Position numbers and translations under genes: made by a program. The notes under the pieces were generated by a model. It had not been told where the DNA came from. It saw nothing but the letters and a program-made list of their open reading frames with translations, and made no database searches. A stretch of 64,000 nucleotides of DNA from Ixodes scapularis (Eukaryota; Arthropoda; Arachnida; Ixodida; Ixodidae): positions 10,880,018-10,944,017 of the forward strand of contig NW_024609836.1 of the NCBI RefSeq assembly GCF_016920785.2. Reading direction: 5' to 3'. Below, piece after piece: positions 48,264-59,550 of this stretch; within the stretch, counting starts at the first letter, position 1; each line of letters starts with the position of its first letter.

Positions 48264-48528
48264 TGGTGGCTGCCTGGTTCGTGTTCGGGCCCAGGTAATG
48301 ACTCGGGACGATTCGACGGGCGGCTGGGTGCCCCTCGGGGGCGGAGGCCTGAGCAGCGTCTCCGTGCGGAAGCGCTGCGACGTGGCTCCGCCCCCCCCGC
48401 CAGCCGTCGGAGGGGGGGGCCCCACGCCCTCCACGGGGGGCGGCGGCTGCTGCTACCAGATCACGGGCGAACGGGAGGCCGGGGTGCTGCTCTCGTGCGG
48501 CATCGGCCGGGACTTCACCTACAACAAG
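48264..48528 (+). CDS. Spred: SPRED, exon 2 (first part of EVH1 domain)
   Basis: This exon encodes the N-terminal half of the EVH1 domain of SPRED, a membrane-associated inhibitor of Ras-Raf-MAPK signalling. In SPRED proteins EVH1 recruits neurofibromin. Family signatures are plain: the run VRVRAQVMTRDDSTGGW, then PLGGGGLS, and later DFTYNK just before the donor. The acceptor is a pyrimidine tract ending CTTGCAG at 48263. The donor, AAG|GTGGCC at 48529, is weak but is the only junction that joins YNK to the PTFHHW of exon 3. The middle carries an insertion absent from vertebrate SPREDs: a Pro run followed by Gly-rich segments (about 48390-48450), in a loop between strands. The exon is G+C-rich and lies about 130 bp downstream of a palindromic MITE. 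Confidence 0.9.
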
Positions 48529-49761
48529 GTGGCCCCCGCTTCTCCATCTCTGCCCCAAAAGAAACTTTGCAACATTGGTTTCGCTCCAAAAACAAATGCT
48601 GTGGTGCTAGTGGTTCAGACCGGACGCCAAAGTCTCTGGACTAACCATTGTCTCGTTCGAAAGTTGTAAGCGATTTCCTGTAAACTTCGACAGGAAAATG
48701 GGCCCTGTTCCTGACAGTCGATGCCATTCGGTTACAGGTATTCCTGGGATTGTAGGCCAACATTTTCCCATTGAAAATTGTAGAAAATTGCGTAACAACT
48801 TTTGAACCAGATAACGGCAAGCTCTAAAACTTTGCCATCTGGTCCGGACCACCGGTGCGATAGTCAGACGAAGACCAAGCGTTCGGTGATGCGTAATAAG
48901 ACAGCTATGGTGGGATATAAGCGAACATTGCTGACTGGGAAGTACAGTACAGTCATCTTTGCTTCATTGTGCCTCACCACGTAAGAAGTTTGACAGAAAA
49001 ACATGATCTAAAAATAGTGTTCTCTCTGCTTTTCTTAATTGTACACGGAATGTTAGTCCACTCCTTATTTTTGCCTGCTTTGCTCTATATTTTAGTTGGG
49101 CAAGCTGCCAGGATATACCATATATGTTTTTGGAGGGCACCTCACATTTTAATTAATTACTACGAGACCGTGGGTTAATTTAGATTATATGGGTTCTGAC
49201 GCTGGGTTCCTACGATCACGGGGGTTCCCCACAGTACCCTTGTGGGTTTCCGGAGCTCGCAAACTTCCTGAACTGTCCCTGGTGACAAGTAGAGGGGTTT
49301 TCTAGTTTAAGCACCGTCTTCAAAGATCTGGTGCACTCATTTGTGCATAAGTGTGCACCAAACACACGCTTGTGTGTGCACTACTGTTTACAAGGCCTGC
49401 AGGCTCCTGTCCTCTTCTATTGCACCAATGTCGAGCCCAGGAGTGCTTCTTCAAGATTGAAGACTTTCGGAACCCCTGGTTTAAATAATTCTGGCGTCAC
49501 AAGAAAAACAAACAAACAAACAAAAAAAGCTTTTTCATAGGCATAATATTGAAATTTACCCTTGTGGTAGGAACGTGGCGTAACTTCAGTTCAGACGGGG
49601 AAGTTCTATGTGCGACTACTTTGTGAGACACGCTACATTCAGAGTCGGAGGTACTTGTCGGAGAGCTTACACACATTGTTGTCCTCAGCGCTGTTGCAAG
49701 GTGAACTGCTTGATCTTTGTCGCTTCTCAATCTTGAGGGTTCGATGGTTGGACGACGAAAG

Positions 49762-50542
49762 CACCGTATTTGCACGAATGTAACGCGACCGCGAATATAA
49801 TGCGAGGGCAGGTTTTGAAGTCCCTAGAATGAAGTGAGAAAATTATTATAGCGCAAACGTAAAGTTACTGCACTCGAGTGCATAGCAGAAGAGAAAAGGC
49901 AATGAGAACCGGGGTCATGCACAATTGACTGCCCTCATCGTCACTGTCATCGTCACATCCCTGAAGTCACTGTCGCGACTGCGGGGATTTCTCAGATTCT
50001 TTTTCCTAGGGGTGAGCTCTTTTTCGGCAAGCTGTTCTTCTCGAACCATGGTGCCCCTTGTCAGCTTGGTTGATTTACCATGTGCACGAAGCAGAAGCAC
50101 AAATGGCAGAACACTCGAGCACAAACTAAGAACTGCACAGGCAGAACAAAAACTGCTGGAAGTGATACAGGATCATTCTCACCCTTGCTACTCATGCCTT
50201 TCCATAAACACACCTCGTATTTAATGATTTCATAAACACTGCCAGCGGCCTTGGCTTGGTTTGACTCGACTCCCGCGTGGCGCCTCTTGTCTTTGCCGTT
50301 TTTGCGGCTGAGTAAAAACGACAGAGAATGCTTTCAATGTTCTCTGTTCCTCCCTTTACGTGGCGCAAGAACTAATAACACTCCTCTCCCTCATTTCCTT
50401 TCGCACCCCTGTGTTCAATCGAAGGAATGGCTTTCTCGCGTGCCATGTGGCCGAGCTCGATTCCGATATAACGCGATGTGCGTTTTGGAGTGCGTAATTT
50501 TGAAGAAAAAAAAAACTTCCGTTATATTTGTGCGAATACGGT
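49762..50542. mobile_element. pogo/Tc1-mariner-like MITE (~780 bp)
   Basis: CACCGTATTTGCACGAATGT at 49762 and the reversed right end TACCGTATTCGCACAAATAT match over about 24 bp. ACCGTATTT...CGAATNTAACGCG termini are familiar from Tigger/pogo-type elements in arthropods. The expected TA duplication is intact only on the right. The interior is non-coding. Confidence 0.6.
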
Positions 50543-51082
50543 AGATCGGCGGGAGGACTCTCAGGCTTCCGGCTCCGAGAGGCCGGGGCACGCGCCACTT
50601 TACGCCGTCTGTCGACTTCCACACGTCATGTTATGGCATGCTAGGTGGGGAGACCGTGCAAGGCACAGCGTTCCCGCGATTTGTGCCTGCGAAGCACGGC
50701 ACAATCGGTATGCTGGAAGCAGCAACACCTGACGCTCTGGGGCTAAAGTAGAAGGAAATGCTTAGAAATTCGGGCAGACCAAGCATTTCATCTCACTCTG
50801 CAGAGGTATTCTTTGGCCGTAAATGGGAATGCAACTGCTTACATATTTCCTGTTTCCTGTCTAATCCGTTTCAAGTGGAACCCAGTGTCCAAAGAATTAA
50901 CTGGTCTTTACTGTCGTGGTGCCACCATTACCAACTTACGAAGGGTACCGCGGGGATCGTGAGTAAAGAGATGTGGATTCTGAGACCGCGCTCGGCCACT
51001 GGGAAGAGTGAGCGATCGTTGCACGTCCCCTCTAGCGAATGCCACGTAGAAGACAAGGTGTGCACCCGACATCGTCGTCAGT

Positions 51083-51234
51083 AGCTTCGTTCGATTTCCC
51101 TGCACCTCCTGCACCAGTGCAGAAAAGTGTAGGGCAGTGTGCTTCCGGTATCCGTATTGAGATACGACCAGAGGTACACCACCCTGCACTTTTCTGCACC
51201 GGTGCAGGAGGTGCAGGGAAATAGAACGAAGCTA
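51083..51234. mobile_element. Palindromic MITE in intron 2 (~152 bp)
   Basis: AGCTTCGTTCGATTTCCCTG at 51083 pairs with CAGGGAAATAGAACGAAGCT ending at 51232. The paired arms continue through CACCTCCTGCACC(A/G)GTGCAG, giving arms of more than 50 bp around a short spacer. Flanked by TAG on both sides. Confidence 0.75.
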
Positions 51235-51610
51235 GTGGATCCCCGACACGCCCGTCTGGCAAACACGTCGAAGCTCCACGAGAGTCGCCGCAAAATGGCA
51301 CACTCGTCAGCATCGCCGCTTGCTAAAGGCACGCGCTCATTCTGAGGGAGAATGAACTTTATAACGCGATTTCAAGTCTGAGTCATTCTTGTCGTGAGAC
51401 GGTGCGAGACTCGCCGGTGGCGATGCTAACGCAAGCCGGGCAGCGTCGTGTTGATCTGCTAGTGACGGCGTTTTGAAGGGGAATGGTGCAGGTGTCATGT
51501 TGTGAGTGGTGTTCCCACGAGGCCTCCGTACCTCTTCCTCCACTTCCTTTCTTATGCGCCGACGTGTCCGATTGGGCCTGACCTCTCGTTCCTCTCTGTT
51601 CACCGCCAAG

Positions 51611-51734
51611 GTCATGCCCACCTTCCACCACTGGCGGGCCGGCGACCACAAGTTCGGCCTCACCTTCCAGACGTCGGCCGACGCCAGGGCCTTCGACAAG
51701 GCCGTCCGGGTCGCCATGGAGGACCTCCTAGACG
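51611..51734 (+). CDS. Spred: SPRED, exon 3 (second part of EVH1 domain)
   Basis: The exon begins GTC ATG CCC directly after an acceptor (pyrimidine-rich tract ending CCAAG at 51610) and encodes MPTFHHW, KFGLTFQ, SADARAFDKAVR and MEDLLDG. These are the C-terminal EVH1 strands and the terminal helix, and they match SPRED rather than Ena/VASP or Homer EVH1 domains (NPTFHHW...KFGLTFQSPADARAFDRG in the vertebrate family). The donor GTAAGG at 51735 follows 124 nt, leaving phase 1. Exons 1-3 together encode about 137 residues, the whole EVH1 domain. The KIT-binding domain and the Cys-rich Sprouty domain are not in the window. Confidence 0.93.
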
Positions 51735-53163
51735 GTAAGGCGCCACGTTGCGGGTCGGAAGCCCGGTGCCCGGAAACGCGTCTCCGAAAAGTTGTCCCCC
51801 GATTTCTGCCCAGCGACGTTACACGAGCGTGTTGCCGTAGCCGGCCGCGATCAAGCCGCGTTGCAGCAGCGGCGGGAAACACGGCAGGCACATTCCTTCA
51901 TACTTTTGTCGGAACTTCCGTGCCGAACTGGTGGAAGAAAGATGTCCGATGTCGCGACCCTCCAGCCTCCGCGATGTTGTTTCTTGCCACTTTGAGACCA
52001 CTTTTGATGCACATGCGGAGTAGGACGCCAAACGCATCAATCGGAGACGCGTTGCAGGCACCACGGCACGACAGTTTACATCGTGCTCGGCCAGCCTCCA
52101 ATACACCCGAGAGTTTCGTGGGTGTCCTCGACGAGGACCTCGGTAGGTCCTGGAAACCAGCAGGGGTGACGACGGCGACGCACGTCGCCATCATAGTCAC
52201 GCGCTAATACGTCGTACAAAAGACAGTGTGCGGGCACTATTTGAAGTGTGCTTCTTTCCTGTACGACGGCCCTCTCACAATGGTCATCCGAAAACTGTCT
52301 GGAGAAACGTCGGAAGCAGACATGGTTCGAAAGTGCTCGATTTGTTTGTGTCACGGAGCTAGGAAGCTTCTGGAGGCGACACGAGGCCACCGGAGGTGTG
52401 GAGGGACACGCCCCCAGCGATGACCAAAACCAAGAGACGCTATTGGACGAAAAGGAGAGCTGACTGAACAGCTGTTTTGGTCACTCTTGGGGGGCTTCAA
52501 CTCTGGCGGCCTCACGTCGCCTCCAGGAGCTTCCTGCCTCCATGGTGTCTGCAGATATTTCTGTTGCCGCGTCTGCAGTGAGTGCAGCGTCTATTACGCA
52601 TTGTAGGAGCAGGGATGTTGCGGCTTTTGCGGCACACGGGACGAGTCTCCGACCGCTTCCTATGGCGTCCCGTCTAGCCCGTGCATCGAGAATGGTCCCA
52701 AAGCGGCGACGGACGACGTCACATGAGTGCGTCGAACCGTTTGACTTCGCGATCCCGCCGGTCGGTCGTGCGAGTTCCGGCAAAAGGCAGGAACTGACGC
52801 GAGCGCCACCGTCGTCGCGGTGTCCCTACGTCCGGCCACCGACGCTTCGGCAGACCGTCGGGCCGAGAGCGACAGAACGGGCATCTGCCACTTCCGTCTC
52901 TGTTGCTGCGCCGCCACCGGGATCGCAGTGGACGATGGGGTAATAATATGTCCTTTTCGAAAGTCCGTCGTGCGTCCTTCGCGATTGCCATTCCAAGGAC
53001 AGAAGCGCGTGATTGGATCCGAGCTTTCGCCAAACGCGGACGCAGAACTCGGTTTCGGTATGACTCGTGCCAAGTTCACACCGAACGCTGACGCAACCCT
53101 CATATTCAATACATGCTCAGAGTATGGGATCGAGCCATGGCAGACAGGCAGTGGCATGGACTT
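51735..53163. other. Proximal intron 3, nothing firmly recognised
   Basis: GC-rich, with overlapping frames on both strands (51506-52207 +, 52542-52943 +, 52660-53157 -). The first of these contains SPRED exon 3; after its splice site it is read-through. None of the rest resembles a known family, and there is no further SPRED homology. Confidence 0.35.
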
Positions 53164-53167
53164 TTAA

Positions 53168-54707
53168 AGAGGGTCTATTCTTTGACACCATTGGTTTAAA
53201 TATGACACATATTTTTTAAAAGTAATTTCTCAATGAGAAAAAAAATATGTTTGGGCAATATTTACGCTGTTAGATGCAATTTTGATGGACGTCGATGCTC
53301 ACTCTAGGCCCCGCCCACAGGTCAGCGGCCCCGCCCATTACTACTGGATTGGCTTGGCCGATCGTCCGAACGTGCTCGCCTAGTGTCTCCCTGTCGCGTC
53401 ATCCAGTACGGCATCTGACACCGCCTGCTAGTCGTGCGAGCAGACGCGTGGTAGCTTCCGGCATCGTCTGATAGTCTACCCCCGCTCAGCATCATCTGCA
53501 ATGTTTGTAAAACGCGACCACGAAAGCAGCGCGTCCTCTTCCGCCATTGCAGTTGTGTCCGTCTGCTATCCTGCCCTCGTCTAAAACCGCCTGTAAAGCT
53601 CGCAAGACGCAACCACGAAAGTGACGTTCTAGCGTTCCATCATGCAAGATCTACTCCCGATATGAGCATCTGTCGATGTGCCGCAAAATGCAGCCGAAAG
53701 GACTAAAAGACTCAACAAAATAAATATGCGGTCCTTTCAGTTTTTCTGTTGTCTTCTTGCATAGCGTCCGCAAGCAAGGTGGGTTAGCGTCCATGACACA
53801 CAATTCAAACGCGACCTAAAATTATTGGCTTTAGCGAGCCAGGTGCACTGCTCGAAACTTGCTAGCTAAAGGCCCTCAGAAGCGAAGTGACGGAAACATA
53901 CCTGGACAAACCTGATGCGAGGCAAACGTCAAATTGCTTACACCGAAATGGCTCGCAATTTCATACCCTGAAACCACGGTTGCAATCACGACGGTTGCAC
54001 CATTCTCAGAGTAGCGGGGCCACTCTTAAGGGAACCGACACATTTATTCAGCACCACACGCACAAACAAATAAATCAAGTGAGGTCAAGCAAAATAGTTG
54101 CCGTGGGACGCTAAGCTTCCGTCTTTCCCGCTACCAAAACAAGCACCCGCACAACGCTTCCAAAGGCGCATGTTTGCGTTAGTTGTTTGTCGCAAAGTAC
54201 GTCAGTTGAAGAGATCGTCTGCTAAACAGCTTGGTAAACGTGAAACGACCCGTGCACTCATAAAAACAGGCGAGCTCAATAAGCATAGTGGTGTGAAACC
54301 GGTGGCTGCAAACGCCGGCAGCCATGCTTGCTATTGTTTGAAACCAAAGCGGAAAAGAGAGTCTCATGATACTTTTGAAAGCAGTGATGACTCCATCTAT
54401 ATAAATTGTTTCTCAAGCATAAAAAGAAAAGTTGAATAAAAGAGTTTTGCAGCAAGGGGAAACATTTTTACTAAGAACACTCCAGACATCGATCACCTAT
54501 CCAACCAAGGAGAGCAGAGAAAAGTAGCGTAGCTGGTATAGATTTCTGGGTGGGGCCTAGAGTGGGTTACTTCCACCTAAATTGCGTCTAACAATATAGA
54601 TCATACACTAAAGTTTTTCTTTCTTTGTGAAACAATGAGAAAAAAAAAAGATATGTGTCATATGAGCCCTTTAACAAAAATAAGTACTTTTTTCTTTTAG
54701 TGTTCCT
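53168..54707. mobile_element. TTAA element with diverged inverted ends (1,540 bp)
   Basis: TTAA flanks both sides (53164-53167, 54708-54711). The outer tips differ (AGAGGGTCT, AGGAACACT), but the subterminal arms match in inverted orientation: ATATGACACATAT, TTCTCA, TGTTAGAYGCAATTT, CTCTAGGCCCCRCCC. The interior has a + frame at 54098-54439 (113 codons, Lys/Arg-rich, with CYCLKPKRKRE) that might be a transposase C-terminus. I cannot identify it, so the element's class is open (piggyBac- or Kolobok-type by target site). Confidence 0.55.
54098..54439 (+). pseudogene. Unidentified basic ORF inside a TTAA element
   Basis: This open frame of 113 codons is the longest in the TTAA element. It is rich in Lys/Arg (about a quarter of residues) and near its end has a Lys-Arg cluster followed by a Ser/Asp-rich tail. 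No catalytic motif is visible. By position it could be the C-terminal remnant of a transposase; equally, it may be a chance frame. Confidence 0.25.
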
Positions 54708-54711
54708 TTAA

Positions 54712-56774
54712 GGCACCACTTTCGAGGACGTGCTGAACACGCCAGTCTGAAACACACCCTGGGCACCGTCATGTGCAGTGTTCTTGTGAACCAGTCCTTA
54801 GCATAGCTTATTTGATGTTACAATAATATTAATTTGATTGAACAAAAAAAATACATGTAGAAATGTGCTGGCCCATGGAAGCTTTGCTGGGTACCAAAAC
54901 ATTTGCTATGATGTTACAGGATATGGTAGTGTCGATGTGACTGTGCACTCAAAGTTGATTAAAGTTAACGCGCTTTTGGTGTTCAAGTTGTCCTAAAAAT
55001 TAAGTTTCATGAAGTCTATTACAGTGCAAGACACTTATAATGATACCACATATAACGATGTATTGCTTATAATGATCAGTTTCTAGGCTAGAAACAATCA
55101 GTTTCTACCCCAGATACAACTATAATCGGTTAAACGACTGAAATTTGGGATTTTTGTTATTGTCGTTAGTGGGTTACACTGTACTTCTATTAAAGGGCCT
55201 ACAACCTTGTTAAAAATATTATGCACTATCATCATCACTCCTTGTGACCACAGAAAGGAGGGTCGATGCAGACGTGATCATCAACTGGCATATTTCTTTC
55301 AGAGAAAACGAGATTTCACGCCACAAATATTTCTTTCCGCTAGTTGGTCCCTCACGGTCACGTTTACGTAAAAATCTCGGCAAGGGTCGAGACATTGTCG
55401 GTGTCGTTTTAAAAGCATCTGTGCGTGCGAGCGCCTTGAGTATTTTGGTTGGTCAGTAGGCACTTCCAGTATAGACGTAGACGGCAGGACGTGAATGCTG
55501 ACCCTCTTGTGTTGGGATGCGGTACATGCTCGAAAAAGAGAACTGGGATACATAGGTGGCAGAAAGAATCCTTAGAAAGTGCTCAAGTGCTTACATGTGA
55601 AAAAAGACTCCGACAACCTAAGGCACGGCAGCCATTTTACTCTTTTGAACAGCCTCGATAGTAACGAAGTTGGCAGAGTGTGTTAGCGGCTGTGACAACG
55701 ATGGCACGACATAAGTTGAGGATCGTGTTAAATGCCACGCTAAGCAGCCATCTCAGCTAAGCCGGGTGTCCCAGTGCTTTGCATATTGCTCTTGACAATG
55801 ACAAGGTCAGGTAGGCAAGCTTGCTCTTTTGGATTGACTTGGATTGGCTAGTAGTGTATGAAGTGCTAGTGCAGTGAGTTAACTTTGTGCTTCTGTCACA
55901 CATGCAGTGATTGACTATGATTCGTCGGGACAGTACCTGATTGGGGACTTTTGAATTGGCTCGGATTGGCTAGTGGTGTTTGCCGTGGCTGGGTTTTAGG
56001 AGGAACAAGGTGTAGGTGAAGTTGGTTAACTTTGTGCTCCTCTTGCGTACGCGGTGTTTGGTTATCGTTTGTTGGGATGGTGCCTCATCGATGCCATGCA
56101 ATGCGTGACCCTTTCTCGGCTGTGTCCTTCTTCCCTCTTTCCCGCTTTCCCTTTCGCACGCTGCTCTTGCGGATTCCTTCCTCTCTGCAATCGTCCTTCC
56201 CACGGTGAGTAAAAGTTGGATCGGTTTTGGGTCGTGGCAACGCACGTTGACACACTGTGCCACGAGCGACGTAAAAGCTGGTTCCAATTTTTGGAGGGGA
56301 CCTTGAGGGGAAGTTTTGAGCTACGACGAATCGCATTCCAGACCTTCTGTAAGACAACAGGACGGTGCAAGCTTTCATGCATAATGGATTTGCTGGTAGC
56401 AGCACCATGCATTACCATTTAAAGATTGGAGTACCATATTTTCCAAATAGCAAATTGCACTTTTTTTTTAATTTTTGTTGGTGCATTTTTTAGAACAGTT
56501 CGATCTAAATGCATTTTTTGTCTATAAGTGTATACATTAGCTGCAGAAATTTACCGTGGGGGTTACATTTCTCGTTCGATTTGGTGACAAGAATATTGAA
56601 ACTTGCTCTCGCTTGCACGCATATTGCAATCATAAAACACATGTGCGAGCTTTTAGTGCAGTTTTGCTAGGTCGGCCCTACAAATATGTAGGTGCGACTT
56701 CGACAAAGGTGCAACTTATAGACCACAAAATACTGTCTACTAGGGAATACTATTAAAGTCATCTCGCTTGCATC
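54712..56774. other. Intron 3 stretch with a diverged tandem duplication
   Basis: GGATTGGCTAGT(A/G)GTG and GTTAACTTTGTGCT(T/C)CT recur with a period of about 125 bp at 55840-56095. At 56670-56725, GTAGGTGCGACTT and GGTGCAACTTATAGACC suggest a MITE end whose partner I cannot place. No coding sequence is supported. Confidence 0.35.
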
Positions 56775-57138
56775 TAGGGCTCCATGTTTTCGGATAAACT
56801 CGATAAAATCCAAAGAAACACTCGCAGGTAAAATTTTATGGAGTTCAGATTTATCCGAAAAACTCAAGAGTTTGGAGGTCACAATGGCCAAAGGGAAAAA
56901 TAAAAGAAAAAGAGGCAGTTTTCTACGACTAAGTTTGGTCAGAGCACAGGTTCAGCACTCATCAAGAGAGGTCTCCCCAGATTCTTTCGAAATCGCACAG
57001 TATTGACCAAAGCTGCAGGTTCCCCGTTTATCCCGTCACGGTTCGTTCGGGACAACAGGGAATTGTAATTCTGGGTCACGGCACAAACCACCGTTTCGGT
57101 GTCCAGATTTAACATCTTAGCTAGAGGAAGGTAGGGTT

Positions 57139-57340
57139 GTGATTTGATAACTGTGAAAGCTATGCTCTGAGATTTCATAAGAGCTGGACAGATGAGGCCT
57201 CTATTTCACCTAATTGTGACAGCTATGAACTCTGCGATTTCATAAGAGCGGGGCAGATGAGGCCTCTATTTCACCTAACCGTGAAAGCTATGAACTCTGA
57301 GATTTCATAAAAGGGACAGATGAGGCCTCTATTTCACCGC
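57139..57340. repeat. Minisatellite, three ~66-bp units
   Basis: Units contain TGTGAMAGCTATG, CTCTGMGATTTCATAA, GACAGATGAGGCCTCTATTT and CACC in order. Three copies are visible, with differences of a few bases and small indels. Confidence 0.85.
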
Positions 57341-57393
57341 TCCAGCCCGCACAGCCGCAGGGAGAAGTGGTAGAATAGGATGAATAGAAAACA

Positions 57394-57512
57394 TCCCAAC
57401 GAAAATCAGTCCACTTCTAGCTGGATTATGGAACTGGAAATGAGGCGGTCCAGCTAGATTCAGCTGGAATCCATAATCCAGCTGGAAGGGGACTGATTTT
57501 CGCCTGGGTTGC
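57394..57512. repeat. Inverted repeat (hairpin or tiny MITE)
   Basis: CCAACGAAAATCAGTCC at 57394 pairs with GGACTGATTTTCGCCTGGG ending near 57509. Inside, AGCTGGATTATGGA pairs with TCCATAATCCAGCT. Total about 118 bp. Confidence 0.7.
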
Positions 57513-57854
57513 TTCCCAACGACTACTTCAAGGAGTTCAGTGATTCCAATGTGTATTCTTCAATTTATGTTGTGGGACATTTAGTATCACTAATGGCAAG
57601 GGTGCCAATGTCATGTCGTACACATGCATTCTTGCGAATCCAGGGCAGGGTTACGCCCACTGGTGCATATATATTTGTAATTTCAATTTTGAAGATCTGA
57701 TAAAATATAGCAAAAATAAACTCTCTACTTTGGAGAATTGGGAATCTAACAAAAATAATGCTCGATAAACTCCTAATATTTGGCAGAAAATGAACTCCAC
57801 AAAAAACATCCTCCAAATTTCACGAGAAACAAACTTTGAAAACATGGAATCCTA

Positions 57855-59141
57855 CTTAGAACATTCGTCGAGGCTATTTCTCCGTTCTAGAAAAAAACAC
57901 AATAATGTACAGGTTTCTATTCGTCATTTTTTTCGCAAAAAAACCCCAAAACAACCAAGAACCCAAAATTTTGAGAAAGACGGAAACGGGAAGAAATGCA
58001 AATTACTATTCTGTGCCCTCGTTGCCTGTTCTTCAGCCTCAACACCTTTCCTTTTTTGATGGAGACTTTTACCGAGCAGCTCGCTTGTTTTTAAGCCGTC
58101 ATTCCAATCACTTCGACATTCGCCTGGTCTCGGTAATTCCGGCCAAACTTACACATTGCTCCGCCGTTTTCGAAAAAAGTCGCTGAAGTTGGATTTGAAG
58201 GACGAACGCTCACCGAAACGAGGGGGGAAAGACAGAGAGAGAGAGAGAAGGGTAAGCAGCAGTAAAGGAGGGAGCGACAGTGCGTAGAGGCCAGAAGGGA
58301 AGTAACAATAACAAACAAACGGGCTGGCTCTGCCCGTGCATCAGCTGCCTCAAAACTGCTGCGATGACGTTCTCCGTGTATTTTTTTTCGTGAATGAAAA
58401 CGGCGGTGCAGCTGGGGAGCCTAGAAAAATAAATATGTTCGCTTTCCTCCCGTCGCAGTCGTGTTTGGCCCCCGTCCTTTGGCCGAACGTTCCTTTCCCC
58501 GTGTTTTTGGGCGTCAGCTGACCGGCTCGGTCGGTTTTCTAGAGTTGCCTCTGTTCATTCCAACAGGATGTGCTGTCTTATTTTTGTTTGCTGTGCTCCT
58601 CCTTACAGACTTGATCGTTAGGACTAGTGTGCCGAAAAGCGCGTGGGGCACATTCATGTTTCAAACTCAACCGAGGTGGGGGAGAAAGGGGGGGGGCACA
58701 TAAAAACAAACGAAGGGAAGCAGCATTTGTTTGAAACTGTTTCATTCTTTGTCTTTTCGAGTTTGGGGATTGTCATTTATTCTTTGTGAATTGACGAAGG
58801 TTCTACGAAATGTGTTGCATAGATCCTCTTTGGGTTTCCCCCAATCATTATTCCCCTAAAACTCACTCAGTCAATCAGTGTGCTACTAAAGCTCAGTCAA
58901 TCTATCATTCAATGTTCCTACCGTAATGTTGGTAGCTTGAACGACAACAACAGCTGAATTCGTAGTCATCATTATCGGGTCTAGTTTTCCGGAAAATGCA
59001 TTGCTTCAGACCTTCAGGGTTCACCCTCTTCGTTTTTTGCTTGTAGTTTCTTCATTCCTTTCCTCGCATTTATAACTGTTCACGTTCCGCCGTTGCATGC
59101 AGTCCGCAGCAGTCATGCTGCATGGCTGCTTTCCTTGTGTG
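57855..59141. other. Intron 3 stretch, nothing recognised
   Basis: No coding family. Short GA-rich run at 58228-58250, G run at 58688-58695. Confidence 0.3.
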
Positions 59142-59319
59142 GCTTTGCACACGTACGTCCATTCAGCCGTGCAGTTGTCACGCCGCTTGTGCAAATGGCC
59201 CGGTCATTTTGGATGCGGTCGTTAGTGGTTGCATAGCAAGGTTCCCCTCCCCCTCCTTGCGACGGCGCTTCTTTCACCTTCTCCTATTCTAGTCCTTTGC
59301 TCGCACCGTTTCGGGCCTG
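59142..59319. repeat. 178-bp direct repeat flanking the Gypsy element, left copy
   Basis: GCTTTGCACAC... to ...TTTCGGGCCTG, same orientation and same length as 63603-63780, differing by roughly a dozen substitutions. Followed by 12 bp (AAGTGAATCGTA) not present at the other copy, then the LTR. Confidence 0.85.
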
Positions 59320-59331
59320 AAGTGAATCGTA

Positions 59332-59465
59332 CAACGTCTCGGGCAGACTGAACGTTTATTCAAGGGCTCTGCTTCTTTTTATCAGAAAAAGAAAAAACGG
59401 GACAACAAAACGGAGGGTAAGTAGATTAAGATAAGATACTAGCAGCGTCACTGTCCGTCACAGCA
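59332..59465 (-). repeat. 3' LTR of the Gypsy element (134 bp)
   Basis: Reads TGCTGTGAC...GAGACGTTG on the - strand, with an AATAAA polyadenylation signal. Matches 63457-63602. Very short for a Gypsy LTR, and it ends TG rather than CA. Confidence 0.8.
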
Positions 59466-59550
59466 CTCCTCCACTTTTAAGGTGAGTAATGGTCCGGTGG
59501 CTTCTGTCTTCTAGTAGAACGCCTCAGCGGGCTTGTTGGTGACGGGGGTG

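Larger units (their letters stand above)
48529..51610 (+). other. SPRED intron 2 (3,082 bp)
   Basis: This is the intron between the two EVH1 exons. It contains a pogo/Tc1-like MITE (49762-50542) and a short palindromic MITE (51083-51234). Elsewhere in it I see only short, unrelated open frames and no further coding exon. Confidence 0.85.
56775..57854. mobile_element. hAT-like non-autonomous element (1,080 bp)
   Basis: The ends TAGGGCTCCATGTTTTCGG and, reversed, TAGGATTCCATGTTTTCAA correspond. They are followed on both sides by ACTCC-rich A/T sequence like that at 27100-27257 and related to the 44097 element. Flanking octamers CTTGCATC and CTTAGAAC match only 5 of 8, so the target duplication is doubtful. 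The interior holds a 68-bp minisatellite and a hairpin; no transposase. Confidence 0.6.

Noticed and set aside
47988..48669. Long frames on the - strand over SPRED exon 2
   Set aside because: Shadows of the GC-rich coding exon; the + frame has the EVH1 motifs and splice sites.
51337..52943. Frames after SPRED exon 3 as a continuation of the gene
   Set aside because: The GTAAGG donor ends homology sharply and the read-through has no SPRED motif.
59142..59465. The 178-bp repeat as part of the LTR
   Set aside because: The order is repeat-LTR on the left but LTR-repeat on the right; a true LTR would keep the same order at both ends.
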